In this document: one piece after another, positions 18,581 to 26,795 of the stretch
Layout: every line of letters begins with the position of its first letter
How positions within the stretch are numbered: position 1 is the stretch's first letter
NCBI RefSeq assembly: GCF_020615385.1
Contig: NZ_JAJAVB010000025.1
Coordinates: 271,296-335,295 of the forward strand
Length of the DNA: 64,000 nucleotides
Reading direction: 5' to 3'
From: Jiella soli
Lineage (GTDB): Bacteria; Pseudomonadota; Alphaproteobacteria; Rhizobiales; Rhizobiaceae
Notes under the pieces: generated by a model
The model's database searches: none
Told to the model about the DNA's origin: nothing
Seen by the model: the letters and a program-made list of their open reading frames with translations, nothing else
Translations under genes and position numbers: made by a program

Positions 18581-19486
18581 ATGTTGAAGCAAGTCCTTCT
18601 CGGCGCCGTCGCGATCGCGACTGTGGCCGCCGGCACGGCGTCCGCCTCCGCTTCGGAATTCCGCATCGGGATACTCGGCGGCGAGAACCAGGCGGATCGG
18701 CTGCGCAACTTCCAGTGCATGGTCGACCAGCTGAAGCCGGTGCTCGGCGTGGACGAGGTCAAGCTGTTCCCGGCCGCCGACTATGACGGCGTCGTGCAGG
18801 GCCTTCTCGGCGGCACGCTGGACGAGGCCGAGCTCGGCGCTTCGGGCTATGCCAAGGTCTATCTGGAGAACAAGGACGCGGTCGATCCGATCCTGACCAC
18901 GGTCCAGACCGACGGCTCCACCGGCTATCGCTCGGTCATGGTCGCCCGGAAGGATTCCGGCATGACCAAGCTCAAGGACATGAAGGGCAAGAAGCTCGGC
19001 TTCGCCGATCCGGATTCGACCTCGGGCTATCTCGTCCCGAACGTCGCCCTGCCGAAGGACATCGGCATGCCGATCGATGAGTTCTTCGCTTCGACCGGCT
19101 TCGGCGGCGGCCATGAGAACCTCGTCCTCGAAGTCGTCAAGGGCACCTTCGACGCCGGCACGACCTGGGCCTCGGGCGTCGGCCAGTTCGAGGACGGCTA
19201 CACCTCCGGGAACCTGCGCAAGATGGTCGACAAGGGCGAACTGGACATGAACGACCTCGTCCAGCTGTGGGAATCCCCGCTGATCCCGAACGGCCCGATC
19301 GTCGTGCGCTCCGACCTCGACAAGGACATGAAGCAGAAGTTCAAGGATTGGATGATGAAGCTGCCGGAATCCGATCCGGCCTGCTTCTCGGCGATCGAGG
19401 GCGGCGAATTCAAGGGCTTCACCGAGGTGACGCCCGCCTTCTACGAGACCATCATCGAGGCTCGCCGCTCCGTCATCGGCGGCTGA
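18581..19486 (+). CDS. phnD: phosphonate ABC transporter substrate-binding protein
   Basis: This 301-residue periplasmic protein starts with a Sec signal peptide (MLKQVLLGAVAIATVAAG, cleavage around ASASA at residue 24). The mature part begins SEFRIGILGGENQADRL, typical of PhnD. Further PhnD features are the AELGASGYAKVY stretch and the FADPDSTSGYLVP loop, which in PhnD proteins contacts the phosphonate group. It delivers phosphonates to the two PhnE permeases encoded next. It lies 87 bases after phnC, with a GGAGAGAG ribosome binding site directly upstream of the ATG. Confidence 0.94.
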   Translation: MLKQVLLGAVAIATVAAGTASASASEFRIGILGGENQADRLRNFQCMVDQLKPVLGVDEVKLFPAADYDGVVQGLLGGTLDEAELGASGYAKVYLENKDAVDPILTTVQTDGSTGYRSVMVARKDSGMTKLKDMKGKKLGFADPDSTSGYLVPNVALPKDIGMPIDEFFASTGFGGGHENLVLEVVKGTFDAGTTWASGVGQFEDGYTSGNLRKMVDKGELDMNDLVQLWESPLIPNGPIVVRSDLDKDMKQKFKDWMMKLPESDPACFSAIEGGEFKGFTEVTPAFYETIIEARRSVIGG

Positions 19487-19550
19487 TCGATCCCGCCCTG
19501 TCGGCGCGTCGCGGCCCCCGCGGCGCGCCAATTTGGTTCAGGTGTCCCGT

Positions 19551-20507
19551 ATGCCCGTTTCCGCGGCCGATCTCGGTCACGATACACAGCTCGTCTATCG
19601 GCATTTCCGGGAGCTGCAGTTCCAGCGCCGGCTCTACAGCTGGGGCGGTCTTCTCGTCGTTCTCCTGGCGCTCGCCGGATCGCTCTGGTTCGCCAACGAG
19701 ACCAATGCCGGCAAGTTCTTCGACCGGCTGCCGCACTTCTTCGACTTCATCGACCAGATGATCCCGCGCGACGCCACCGAGGTCTGGCGCGCTTTGTTCG
19801 ACCTGCCGTCGCCCTACGATACCGGCAGCCTGAAGTACAACTACCCGGTCGGGCGCTTCTACATCACGGACGGGTTCTACATTCCCGAATATTTCTACAA
19901 GATGGTGGAGACGCTGAACATCGCGCTGGTCTCCACGATCATCGGCTTCGTCTTCGCCTTCATTCTGAGCTTTCCGGCAGCCCGCAATCTTAAGGCGCCC
20001 TTCTTCGTGCGGATCCCGGTCAAGCGCTTCATGGAGATCGTGCGCGCCTTCCCGGAAATCGTGCTCGCCGGCTTCTTCCTGGCGATCCTGTCGATCGGGC
20101 CGATCCCGGCGATGATCGCGGTGTCGATCCATGCGATCGGCGCGCTCGGCAAGCTCTTCTATGAAGTCGTGGAAAACGCCGACATGAAGCCCGACGAGGG
20201 CCTCAGGGCGGTCGGCGGCTCCTGGGTGGAGCGGGTGCGCTACGGCATCGTGCCGGCGGTCCTGCCGAATTTCCTCTCCTATACGCTGCTGCGGCTGGAG
20301 ATAAACGTGAGGGCCTCAGTCATCATCGGCGCGGTAGGCGGCGGCGGCATCGGCGAGCCCCTGCGCCTGGCGATCAGCCGCGGCCATGAGGCCAAGACGC
20401 TCGCGATCATCCTTTTGTTGTTCGCGACGATCGTCGCGGTCGACCAGCTCTCGGCGCATCTCAGGCGCCGGCTCGTCGGAAACACCGCCTTCCAGCTCGG
20501 CGGCTGA
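19551..20507 (+). CDS. phnE: phosphonate ABC transporter permease 1
   Basis: This 318-residue inner-membrane permease has a first helix at about residues 33-52 and a periplasmic loop of about 65 residues. A binding-protein-dependent transport domain of about five helices then contains the EAA-type loop GALGKLFYEVVENADMKPDEGLRAVGGSW. The end of the domain (SVIIGAVGGGGIGEPL) is characteristic of PhnE. The ATG at 19551 was preferred over an in-frame TTG at 19533. It is followed 11 bases later by a second PhnE, so the transporter channel is probably a PhnE1-PhnE2 heterodimer. Confidence 0.92.
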   Translation: MPVSAADLGHDTQLVYRHFRELQFQRRLYSWGGLLVVLLALAGSLWFANETNAGKFFDRLPHFFDFIDQMIPRDATEVWRALFDLPSPYDTGSLKYNYPVGRFYITDGFYIPEYFYKMVETLNIALVSTIIGFVFAFILSFPAARNLKAPFFVRIPVKRFMEIVRAFPEIVLAGFFLAILSIGPIPAMIAVSIHAIGALGKLFYEVVENADMKPDEGLRAVGGSWVERVRYGIVPAVLPNFLSYTLLRLEINVRASVIIGAVGGGGIGEPLRLAISRGHEAKTLAIILLLFATIVAVDQLSAHLRRRLVGNTAFQLGG

Positions 20508-20518
20508 GGGAGACCGAG

Positions 20519-22183
20519 ATGAGCGCCATGTCCGCCGCAGCCGCAGACGATTTGCGCAGCCGCTATCCCGAGGTGTTCCACCAGTCGTTCTGGCAGCGCT
20601 GGCGGTTCCCGGCGATCGCCGGCGCGACGATCCTCTACCTCTGCTTCGCCTGGTGGATGTTCGGCGTCGGCACGGCGCTCTCCAGGGCGAGCTGGCACAT
20701 CGCCGGGATCTACCTGTCCGACTGGGTCTCCTATGAGGTCCGGCCGACGGTCGAGACCGACGGCGACTATCTGAAGGTCACCTATCCGCGCTTCTCGCCG
20801 CTCGGCGACAATCCCGATCCGGACTGGCTGAAGAAGGACGAGACCACGATCGCCCGGCGCGCCGCCGAAACCGCAGCGGGCACGTCGCCGGCCGGCGCGC
20901 CCGCCACCTCGACCTCGAGCAGCGCCGGCAGCTTCATGGCGCCGGCCGCTCCGGCGGCCTCGGCCCCTTCGACATCGACGCAGAGCAGTGCGGGGAGCTT
21001 CATGGCGCCCGCGGCGCCGGCGACCTCGGCGCCGTCCACCTCGACGAAGAGCAGCGGCGACAGCTTCATGGCTCCGACGGCGCCGGCAACTGAGACCGGC
21101 CCAGCGAAACAGGACGCGCCGCCGGCGGCAACGCCCGCCGCGCCGGCCGTGGAGACCGTGACGACCGCCGCCCATCTGACCATCGGCGGCGCCGACATCA
21201 CCATCGCACCGCGCATCGTCACGGTCGCCTATGAGGGCGAGACGCGGATCATCGACATGACGCCCGGCAAGAGCGTCGTCATGCGGGGCGGGCCGCTTCC
21301 CGCCTGGGCGAGCCAGGTCGGCGAGACGGGGACGCTGCGCTGCGATTTCGGCTTTCGCGGATCGATCGAAGTGCGCGACGACGAGGTGAAGGTGCGCCAT
21401 CGCTTCTGGGGCTGGCAGAACTTCGTCTTCGACACCCGCTCGCCCTTCTTCGGCAAGTCGGCCTCCGACGTGATCCACCTGATCGTCTCCGGCCCGCGCC
21501 TCGATCCCGCGCAGTCGAACCTGTCGCTCGCCTGGGACAACATCCTCAACAATGCCGAATGGCAGCATGGCGATGTCTGGCTGAAGCTGATGCAGATCAT
21601 CGTGATGGCCTTCGCCGGCACGCTGTTCGCCTCGCTCGTCGCCTTTCCGCTCGCCTTCGTCGCGGCGCGCAACATCACCCACAACAAGCCGGTCAACCAG
21701 ATCACCAAGCGCTTCTTCGACTTTCAGCGCTGCGTCGACATGCTGATCTGGGCGCTGTTCTTCATCCGGGCCTTCGGACCCGGCCCGCTCGCCGGCATCT
21801 GCGCGATCTTCTTCACCGACACGGGCACGCTCGGAAAGCTCTATTCGGAAGCGCTGGAGAATATCGACGACAAGCAGCGCGAGGGGCTGAAGTCGGTCGG
21901 CGCTGCGCCGGTGCTCGTCCAGCGCTTCGGCGTCCTGCCGCAAGTCCTGCCGGTCTTCGTCTCGCAGTCGCTCTATTTCTGGGAATCGAATACGCGCTCG
22001 GCGACGATCATCGGCGCGGTCGGCGCCGGCGGCATCGGCCTGAAGCTCTGGGAGGCGATGCGCACCAACGCCAATTGGGAAAACGTCGCCTATATGGTGC
22101 TGCTCATCCTGATCGTGGTGCTCATCTTCGACGGCATCTCCAACGTCATCCGCAGCCGGCTGATCAAGGGCGACCGGCGCTGA
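20519..22183 (+). CDS. phnE: phosphonate ABC transporter permease 2 with large repeat-bearing insertion
   Basis: The C-terminal 200 residues (about 345-550) form a standard PhnE transport domain with an EAA loop (GTLGKLYSEALENIDDKQREGLKSVG) and ATIIGAVGAGGIGLKLW. At 554 residues the protein is nearly twice the length of an ordinary PhnE. A first helix (about 33-52) is followed by an insertion of roughly 285 residues, predicted to be periplasmic. The insertion contains three 22-residue Ser/Thr/Ala/Pro-rich repeats (about 134-190) and a beta-rich segment (about 215-330). Large insertions occur in some alphaproteobacterial PhnE2 proteins, but the repeats look unusual. The function of the insertion is unknown. 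Confidence 0.88.
   Translation: MSAMSAAAADDLRSRYPEVFHQSFWQRWRFPAIAGATILYLCFAWWMFGVGTALSRASWHIAGIYLSDWVSYEVRPTVETDGDYLKVTYPRFSPLGDNPDPDWLKKDETTIARRAAETAAGTSPAGAPATSTSSSAGSFMAPAAPAASAPSTSTQSSAGSFMAPAAPATSAPSTSTKSSGDSFMAPTAPATETGPAKQDAPPAATPAAPAVETVTTAAHLTIGGADITIAPRIVTVAYEGETRIIDMTPGKSVVMRGGPLPAWASQVGETGTLRCDFGFRGSIEVRDDEVKVRHRFWGWQNFVFDTRSPFFGKSASDVIHLIVSGPRLDPAQSNLSLAWDNILNNAEWQHGDVWLKLMQIIVMAFAGTLFASLVAFPLAFVAARNITHNKPVNQITKRFFDFQRCVDMLIWALFFIRAFGPGPLAGICAIFFTDTGTLGKLYSEALENIDDKQREGLKSVGAAPVLVQRFGVLPQVLPVFVSQSLYFWESNTRSATIIGAVGAGGIGLKLWEAMRTNANWENVAYMVLLILIVVLIFDGISNVIRSRLIKGDRR
20918..21088 (+). repeat. three coding tandem repeats of 66 bases in phnE2
   Basis: Three consecutive 22-codon units encode SSAGSFMAPAAPAASAPSTSTQ-like segments. 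Copies start at 20918, 20984 and 21050. The first two are nearly identical in protein but differ at several third positions, so they are not a very recent duplication; the third is diverged and shortened. They lie in the predicted periplasmic loop. Confidence 0.85.
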
Positions 22184-22215
22184 GGCGGGTGGAAGCGCGG
22201 GCTGCCCGGCCGCTT

Positions 22216-23022
22216 CTAAACCCCCGCCGCATCCAGCAGGCGTTCGACCATGCCGCGATAGCCGCTGCCGAAGAGCCTCAGATGCACCAGGGCGGGCCAG
22301 AGCTGGTAGAGGTCGCGGCGCTCCGGCCAGCCGGGCTCGAGCTCGCCATAGGCCTCGAAGAAGGCCGGGCCCGGGCTGCCGAAGAGTCCGAGCATGGCGA
22401 TGTCGATCTCGCCATGGCCATGATAGCAGGCCGGGTCGATGAGGCCGGAGATCCGCCCCTTCGATGCAAGGACGTTGCCGCTCCACAGGTCGCCGTGGAG
22501 GAGTGAGGCGGGCGGGCTTGCGGGCAGGCGTTCGTCGAGGCCATGCGCGAGCGCTTCCAGCCGACGCGCGACGGCGCCCGGCACGTGCGGCAGATGGGTG
22601 AGGAGACGGCGCTCGCCGTAAAAGCGCGGCCAGTCGCCTCCCGCGGTATTCTCGATCACGACCTTGCCGAAGGCGTAGTCGGCCTCCCAGCCGTAATGCG
22701 GCCCGGTGGCCGCGTGAAGCCGTCGAAGCACAGCGCCGAGATCGGCCGAAGCGGAGGAAAGACTGCCGCCGGACGGCAGAAGTTCGATCGCCAGCGCCGC
22801 ATCGTCCACGCCATAGACCTTCGGCGCGGGGGCGCCGGCCGCCCGGATCGCCTGGAGCATCGCGGCTTCCATCCGCGGAGCGGGGCCGGTCTTGACCACG
22901 GCCCGGCGGCCGTCGGCGAGCGTGATGGTCACGAGGTCGGAGAGCGAGCCGCCGGAAGCGCCGCCGGCTTCGGCGAGCGTGCCGCCCATCAGCGCGGCGC
23001 CCCGTTCGGCAAGGCCGGTCAT
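22216..23022 (-). CDS. fructosamine kinase family protein
   Basis: The 268-residue protein has an aminoglycoside-phosphotransferase-like kinase fold of the fructosamine-3-kinase family. It shows SGGSLSDLVTITLADGRRAVVKTG near the N-terminus (nucleotide-binding lysine), the catalytic loop LLHGDLWSGNVL near residue 175, and the metal-binding LIDPACYHGHGEIDIAML. Bacterial members mostly phosphorylate ribulosamines or erythrulosamines on glycated proteins or small amines, a step in deglycation. The ATG at 23022 overlaps the upstream phosphatase stop by four bases; the longer frame to 23595 is shadow within the phosphatase. It converges with phnE2. Confidence 0.88.
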   Translation of the reverse strand: MTGLAERGAALMGGTLAEAGGASGGSLSDLVTITLADGRRAVVKTGPAPRMEAAMLQAIRAAGAPAPKVYGVDDAALAIELLPSGGSLSSASADLGAVLRRLHAATGPHYGWEADYAFGKVVIENTAGGDWPRFYGERRLLTHLPHVPGAVARRLEALAHGLDERLPASPPASLLHGDLWSGNVLASKGRISGLIDPACYHGHGEIDIAMLGLFGSPGPAFFEAYGELEPGWPERRDLYQLWPALVHLRLFGSGYRGMVERLLDAAGV

Positions 23023-23492
23023 GTCTCGCCTGCGATATGCCGGGCGAGCCCCGCCGCGCCCTCCGTCGCGTCCGCCCAGGTGACGTCGAAACCGGCATCG
23101 TCGCCGTAATAGGGGTCGGCGACCGGCTGACCTTCGCGTCCGGGCACGAAATCGAGAAGCAGGCAGAGCTCGGCCGAAGCATCGGCCGGACGGATCCGCC
23201 GGAGGTTCCTGAGATTGTCGCTGTCGAGCGCGACGACATGGGTGAAGCGGGTGAAGTCTTCCTGCGTCACCTGCCTCGCGCGGTATTGCGAGATGTCGAT
23301 CCCGGCCCGCGCGGCCACCGCCTGCGCCCGGCGGTCCGGCGGATGGCCGACATGATAGTCGCCGGTTCCGGCCGAATCGGCCGTGACATCCAGCCCGAGA
23401 CGCGCCGCCTCGGCGCGAAAGGCGGCCTCGGCGAGGGGCGAGCGGCAGATATTGCCGAGGCAGACGAAGAGGACGGCGGGCTTGGAGGTCAC
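23019..23492 (-). CDS. low-molecular-weight phosphotyrosine-type phosphatase
   Basis: This 157-residue protein has the LMW-PTP signature CLGNICRSPLAE with nucleophile Cys11 and Arg17, and the C-terminal general-acid motif VADPYYGDD with the catalytic Asp near residue 126. Coupling to a fructosamine kinase homologue by a four-base overlap suggests it acts in deglycation, for example on a ribulosamine 5-phosphate formed from ribose 5-phosphate, as shown for some bacterial LMW-PTP-A enzymes. A role as an ordinary protein-tyrosine phosphatase remains possible. Confidence 0.9.
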   Translation of the reverse strand: MTSKPAVLFVCLGNICRSPLAEAAFRAEAARLGLDVTADSAGTGDYHVGHPPDRRAQAVAARAGIDISQYRARQVTQEDFTRFTHVVALDSDNLRNLRRIRPADASAELCLLLDFVPGREGQPVADPYYGDDAGFDVTWADATEGAAGLARHIAGET

Positions 23493-23654
23493 GGCTGGCT
23501 CGTCTTTGAACAGGGGGCGGTGCGCGCTGGCGGCTCTCGGGCGAAGCTGTCGCGCACATAGGACCTGTCAACCGTCCCGGCTCCGAAGCATGCAAGCCGG
23601 CCCTTCGCCGCTGGCGGTGTCGCGCGGACCTCCGTCCCGACCCAGCGAGTCCGT

Positions 23655-24275
23655 CTACTGCGTGAAGATCGCGTAGTCGGGCATGCCGAGGCCGAGAATG
23701 CCGACCAGCGTCTCGGCGCCGGCTTCCGCCGGCCCGTCATTGACGATGCGCACGAAGCGCTCGGCGCCGTCCGGCAGCTTCAGCGGAACGGCGCGGTCGA
23801 GCCGGGCGGCGACCTCCTCGCGGCTTTCGCGGCCACGGCCCGATACGCGTTCGACGAGGACTTCCCGTGGCGCGGTGATTTCGACGACGGCGAGCCGCGG
23901 AAACCGCGCCGCCGCCGCGTCGAGCACCCGGCGGGAGATGTTGGCTATGACCGTGCCGCCGGAGGCGACATGCCCGACGAGGCTCGCCGGCAGGCCGTAG
24001 GCGAGGCCATGCGCGCGCCAGGAGAGGCAGAAGGCGCCACCCGCCTCCGCCGCCTCGAAGGCGGCAAGGCTCATCACCTCGTGGTCTTCCAGTTCGGCGA
24101 CCGCCGGGCGCGTGACCACGCGCCGGGCGACGACGACGCCGGAGGCCTCCGGCAGGCGCGCGGCGGCGAGCCCGATCAGCGTGTCCTTGCCGGCGCCGCT
24201 CGGGCCGACGACGGCGCAGAAGAGGCCCGGTGCCGGGTCCTGGGCCACGGCGTGCAGGTCCATCCGATCAGGCAA
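23655..24275 (-). CDS. phnN: ribose 1,5-bisphosphate phosphokinase
   Basis: This 206-residue guanylate-kinase-like protein has a P-loop GPSGAGKDT at about residues 24-32 and the PhnN-typical TRP and LSWRAHGLAYGLP stretches. PhnN phosphorylates ribose 1,5-bisphosphate, produced during C-P lyase catabolism, to PRPP. The start at 24275 overlaps the end of phnM by eight bases, so the two are coupled; a start inside the phnM stop at MDLHAVAQ (24263) is also possible. The C-P lyase core genes phnGHIJKL are not in the window. Confidence 0.92.
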   Translation of the reverse strand: MPDRMDLHAVAQDPAPGLFCAVVGPSGAGKDTLIGLAAARLPEASGVVVARRVVTRPAVAELEDHEVMSLAAFEAAEAGGAFCLSWRAHGLAYGLPASLVGHVASGGTVIANISRRVLDAAAARFPRLAVVEITAPREVLVERVSGRGRESREEVAARLDRAVPLKLPDGAERFVRIVNDGPAEAGAETLVGILGLGMPDYAIFTQ

Positions 24276-25407
24276 CGCGCCGCCCCTCGCGAAAGACCGA
24301 GCGCACCACCGGCGGCTCGCCGCGATGGGCGCGGATGCGCACGAGATCGGCGCGGCGACCGGGCTCGATCGCGCCGCGATCGGCCAGGCCGACGGCCTCT
24401 GCCGGGGCCTTCGTCACATGCCGGATCGCTTCCGGCAGCGAAGCCTCTTCGAGGTCGTAGAGATGGAAGGCCGCCTGCAGCATGGAGAAGGGCACATAGT
24501 CGGAGGACAGGATGTCGAGGACGCCGAGCCGCATCAGCTCCAGCGCCGAGACATTGCCCGAATGCGAGCCGCCGCGCACGATGTTGGGCGCGCCCATCAG
24601 GATATGCAGCCCGGCCGCCCGCGAGGCTTCCGCTGCCTCGACCGTCGTCGGAAATTCGGCGACGGCGATGCCGAGTTCGACGGATTCGGCGACATGCGCG
24701 GCGCTGGCGTCGTCATGCGAGGCGAGCGCGATGCCCCGCTCGCGGCAGGCCGCGGCGATCGCCCGCCGGCTCGCCGGCGCGTATTTCTCCGACTCGGCAA
24801 TCCGGCGCTCGCAGAAGGCGTCGAACTCGGCGTCGGTCAGCCCGTCCTTCTTCTGGTAGAAGGCGCGATAGGCATCGAGATCGCGGAACTGGCGCTGGCC
24901 GGGCGCGTGGTCCATCAGCGAGGCGAGCCTCAGCCGCGGATTGTCCTTCACCTTGTCGAAGCCCTCGACGACGTCCTCGGCCGAGACCTCGCATCTGAGA
25001 TGGATGAAATGGTCGGCGCGCACCCGGTCCTCGTCCACCGCCTGGCCGATCGCCCGTCCCATCGCCGCGATGTCGTCGGAACTGGCGATCCGGTTCTCGT
25101 CGGTGCCGACGCGCAGGGCGTCGAAGACGGTGGTGATTCCCGAGGCGGCGATCTGGGCGTCATGCGCCTGGATCGCGGCCATCCGGTTCCAGACGACGCG
25201 CGGGCGCGGGTGGTAATGGCCCTCGATATGGTCGGTGTGGAGCTCGACGAGGCCGGGGATGACGAAGTCGCCGCCCATGTCCTCGCCGCGCGTCGACCGG
25301 CCTTCGCCGATCTCGGCGATCTCGCCGCCGATCAGGACGAGATGGCCGTCGACGATCTCCTCGGGGGTGACGATTTTGGCATTGGTGAGGATCGTCTCGG
25401 CGGGCAT
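24268..25407 (-). CDS. phnM: alpha-D-ribose 1-methylphosphonate 5-triphosphate diphosphatase
   Basis: This 379-residue amidohydrolase-superfamily enzyme removes pyrophosphate from ribose 1-methylphosphonate 5-triphosphate in the C-P lyase pathway. Metal-binding LHTDHIEGH (about residues 56-64), a second histidine region SLMDHAPGQRQF, ALASHDDAS and the C-terminal LSSDYVPF are visible. The ATG at 25407 gives the expected family N-terminus (MPAETILTNAKIV). It leads the minus-strand pair phnM-phnN, convergent with phnCDEE. An inverted repeat about 140-160 bases upstream could be its operator. Confidence 0.94.
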   Translation of the reverse strand: MPAETILTNAKIVTPEEIVDGHLVLIGGEIAEIGEGRSTRGEDMGGDFVIPGLVELHTDHIEGHYHPRPRVVWNRMAAIQAHDAQIAASGITTVFDALRVGTDENRIASSDDIAAMGRAIGQAVDEDRVRADHFIHLRCEVSAEDVVEGFDKVKDNPRLRLASLMDHAPGQRQFRDLDAYRAFYQKKDGLTDAEFDAFCERRIAESEKYAPASRRAIAAACRERGIALASHDDASAAHVAESVELGIAVAEFPTTVEAAEASRAAGLHILMGAPNIVRGGSHSGNVSALELMRLGVLDILSSDYVPFSMLQAAFHLYDLEEASLPEAIRHVTKAPAEAVGLADRGAIEPGRRADLVRIRAHRGEPPVVRSVFREGRRVA

Positions 25408-25838
25408 TGCGGTGTCTTTCGAAAGGAACGCGCGTTCGGCCGCGGCGCAGTTTCGGCAGGGCAGGTGGCGCGCGGCGGCTCGCGGCCATCGCGTCCCCCG
25501 ATGCTGGATGCGGCGGCGAGGGGCATGTGGTCGATCCGGGCGAGAAACGTCAAGTGACGCTTTGACGTCAGCTGCATACGGCCGGGCGAGGCGTGCGCGA
25601 ACGCATCCTGCCGACACCGCGTCGCTGCATCGGCGCGGACCCGGCACTCCTTCCGCGCGGCGTCCTTGATTGGGGGCGGGCGTCTCGCCGTTGGCTACAC
25701 CGGCACCGGCAACACGACCCGGTTCGCAACGCTCGAGCACGAGTCCGGCAGGGACTGTGGCCGATGACGATCGCGCTCGCATCATCTCAGATGCCGAAAT
25801 CGGACGGAAGGTAAACCGGACGGCTAAAGGCGCGCTTC
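25408..25838. other. intergenic region between phnM and the low-GC patch
   Basis: This 431-base divergent region should hold the promoters of phnM (minus) and the glycosyltransferase (plus). It contains the inverted repeat at 25547-25568. A short open frame around 25680-25770 reads AVGYTGTGNTTRFATLEHES-like protein but matches no family I recognise and has no clear start. Base composition drops towards the right-hand end, where the low-GC patch begins. Confidence 0.6.
25547..25568. promoter_or_regulatory. inverted repeat upstream of phnM
   Basis: The sequence ACGTCAA, eight bases, TTGACGT is a perfect 7-bp inverted repeat, and the spacer contains another TGACG core. It lies 140 bases upstream of the phnM start codon, in the right place for a regulator site. 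It does not match the 11-base-spaced Pho box, so the binding protein is unknown. Confidence 0.4.
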
Positions 25839-26795
25839 ATGCGAGATCGATCGCCATCTATAGTCGCTGCGTTGAGCCAGGCAGTGGGGACGAAATTGGC
25901 CGAAAGCGACGAAAATCCGCAGGTGCGTGGCGGTCTGTCAGAGGAGATCGCGCGCCTCAAGGAACAGGTGAAGGAACTCCAGGCAGCTTCGGTACATCAT
26001 GAGCAGAGGTGTCACAGAATAGAAGCCCTTCTCAGCGGCACGTCTGCGGCTCGACCTCCCGGAGCGAGTGTGGCGGCGGTCGCGACGGGCGGACCAGTCG
26101 TTTCCGTCATCATGCCTACCTTTGATCGTGCAAAGTTCATTGGTGAAGCCATTGCGAGCGTTCAGAGACAGCAGTTCCAAGAATGGGAACTCATTGTTGT
26201 GAGCGACGGAGCAAGCGAAGATACGGAGGCCGCCGTCATCCCATTCCTGGAAGACAAGCGGATCAAAATGGTCCGGCAACAGAATGCAGGATCGGCGAAT
26301 GCCAGGAATTTCGGCATCCTCAATTCTTCCGCTCCGCTTCTGGCATATCTTGATGATGACAATCTTTGGTATCCAGAGTTTCTTTATCGTGCGGTCGACG
26401 TCTTCGCGACCCGCGAGGATGTTGATATTATCTATGGTGCCTTAGTGACTGAGGAGAATAGATTGCGGAATTCCTGCGTACTTTGGAAGAAATTCAATAG
26501 AAAACATCTTGAAATTTTGAATTACATTGATACGAACGTGATCGTTCACCGTCGAAAGCTTTTTGATAAGTATGGAGGGTGGGACGGAAGTGTCAGGAAA
26601 CTCTGCGACTGGGATCTGGTCCTGCGATATACCTCGCACAGCCCTGCGCTCGCGTTGAACGTGCTGGCGGCTTACTACCGTGATTGCGACGGCGGTCGGG
26701 CCAGAGGGCCATCGGATCCGCTGACGTTCAATGAGGTCCGTCGACGGATCGAATCCGGCTCGTATCAGCCCGTATCACCCAACCAGCCGGGCTAA
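25839..26795 (+). CDS. family 2 glycosyltransferase with coiled-coil N-terminus
   Basis: The 318-residue protein has a charged helical N-terminus (about residues 30-65, EIARLKEQVKELQ) likely to form a coiled coil. A GT-A glycosyltransferase domain follows from about residue 86 (VVSVIMPTFDRAKFIGEAIASV) with the nucleotide-sugar region VVSDGASED and the metal-binding LAYLDDDNLWYP (DDD near 192). The acceptor and donor are unknown. Base composition from about 26300 onward is much richer in A+T than flanking genes, which suggests horizontal acquisition. The stop overlaps the convergent aldolase gene by 21 bases. Confidence 0.85.
   Translation: MRDRSPSIVAALSQAVGTKLAESDENPQVRGGLSEEIARLKEQVKELQAASVHHEQRCHRIEALLSGTSAARPPGASVAAVATGGPVVSVIMPTFDRAKFIGEAIASVQRQQFQEWELIVVSDGASEDTEAAVIPFLEDKRIKMVRQQNAGSANARNFGILNSSAPLLAYLDDDNLWYPEFLYRAVDVFATREDVDIIYGALVTEENRLRNSCVLWKKFNRKHLEILNYIDTNVIVHRRKLFDKYGGWDGSVRKLCDWDLVLRYTSHSPALALNVLAAYYRDCDGGRARGPSDPLTFNEVRRRIESGSYQPVSPNQPG

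Noticed and set aside
20918-21088. Regularly spaced repeats that could suggest a CRISPR array
   Set aside because: The 66-base units are in frame inside phnE2 and have no unique spacers; they are coding repeats.
23023-23595. N-terminal extension of the fructosamine-kinase frame
   Set aside because: The extra residues are Arg/Pro-rich shadow of the LMW phosphatase; the ATG at 23022 has the four-base overlap and starts the conserved fold.
25600-25838. attL-like duplicate of the dusA 5' end at the left edge of the low-GC patch
   Set aside because: No stretch longer than about seven bases shared with the dusA start region was found by eye.
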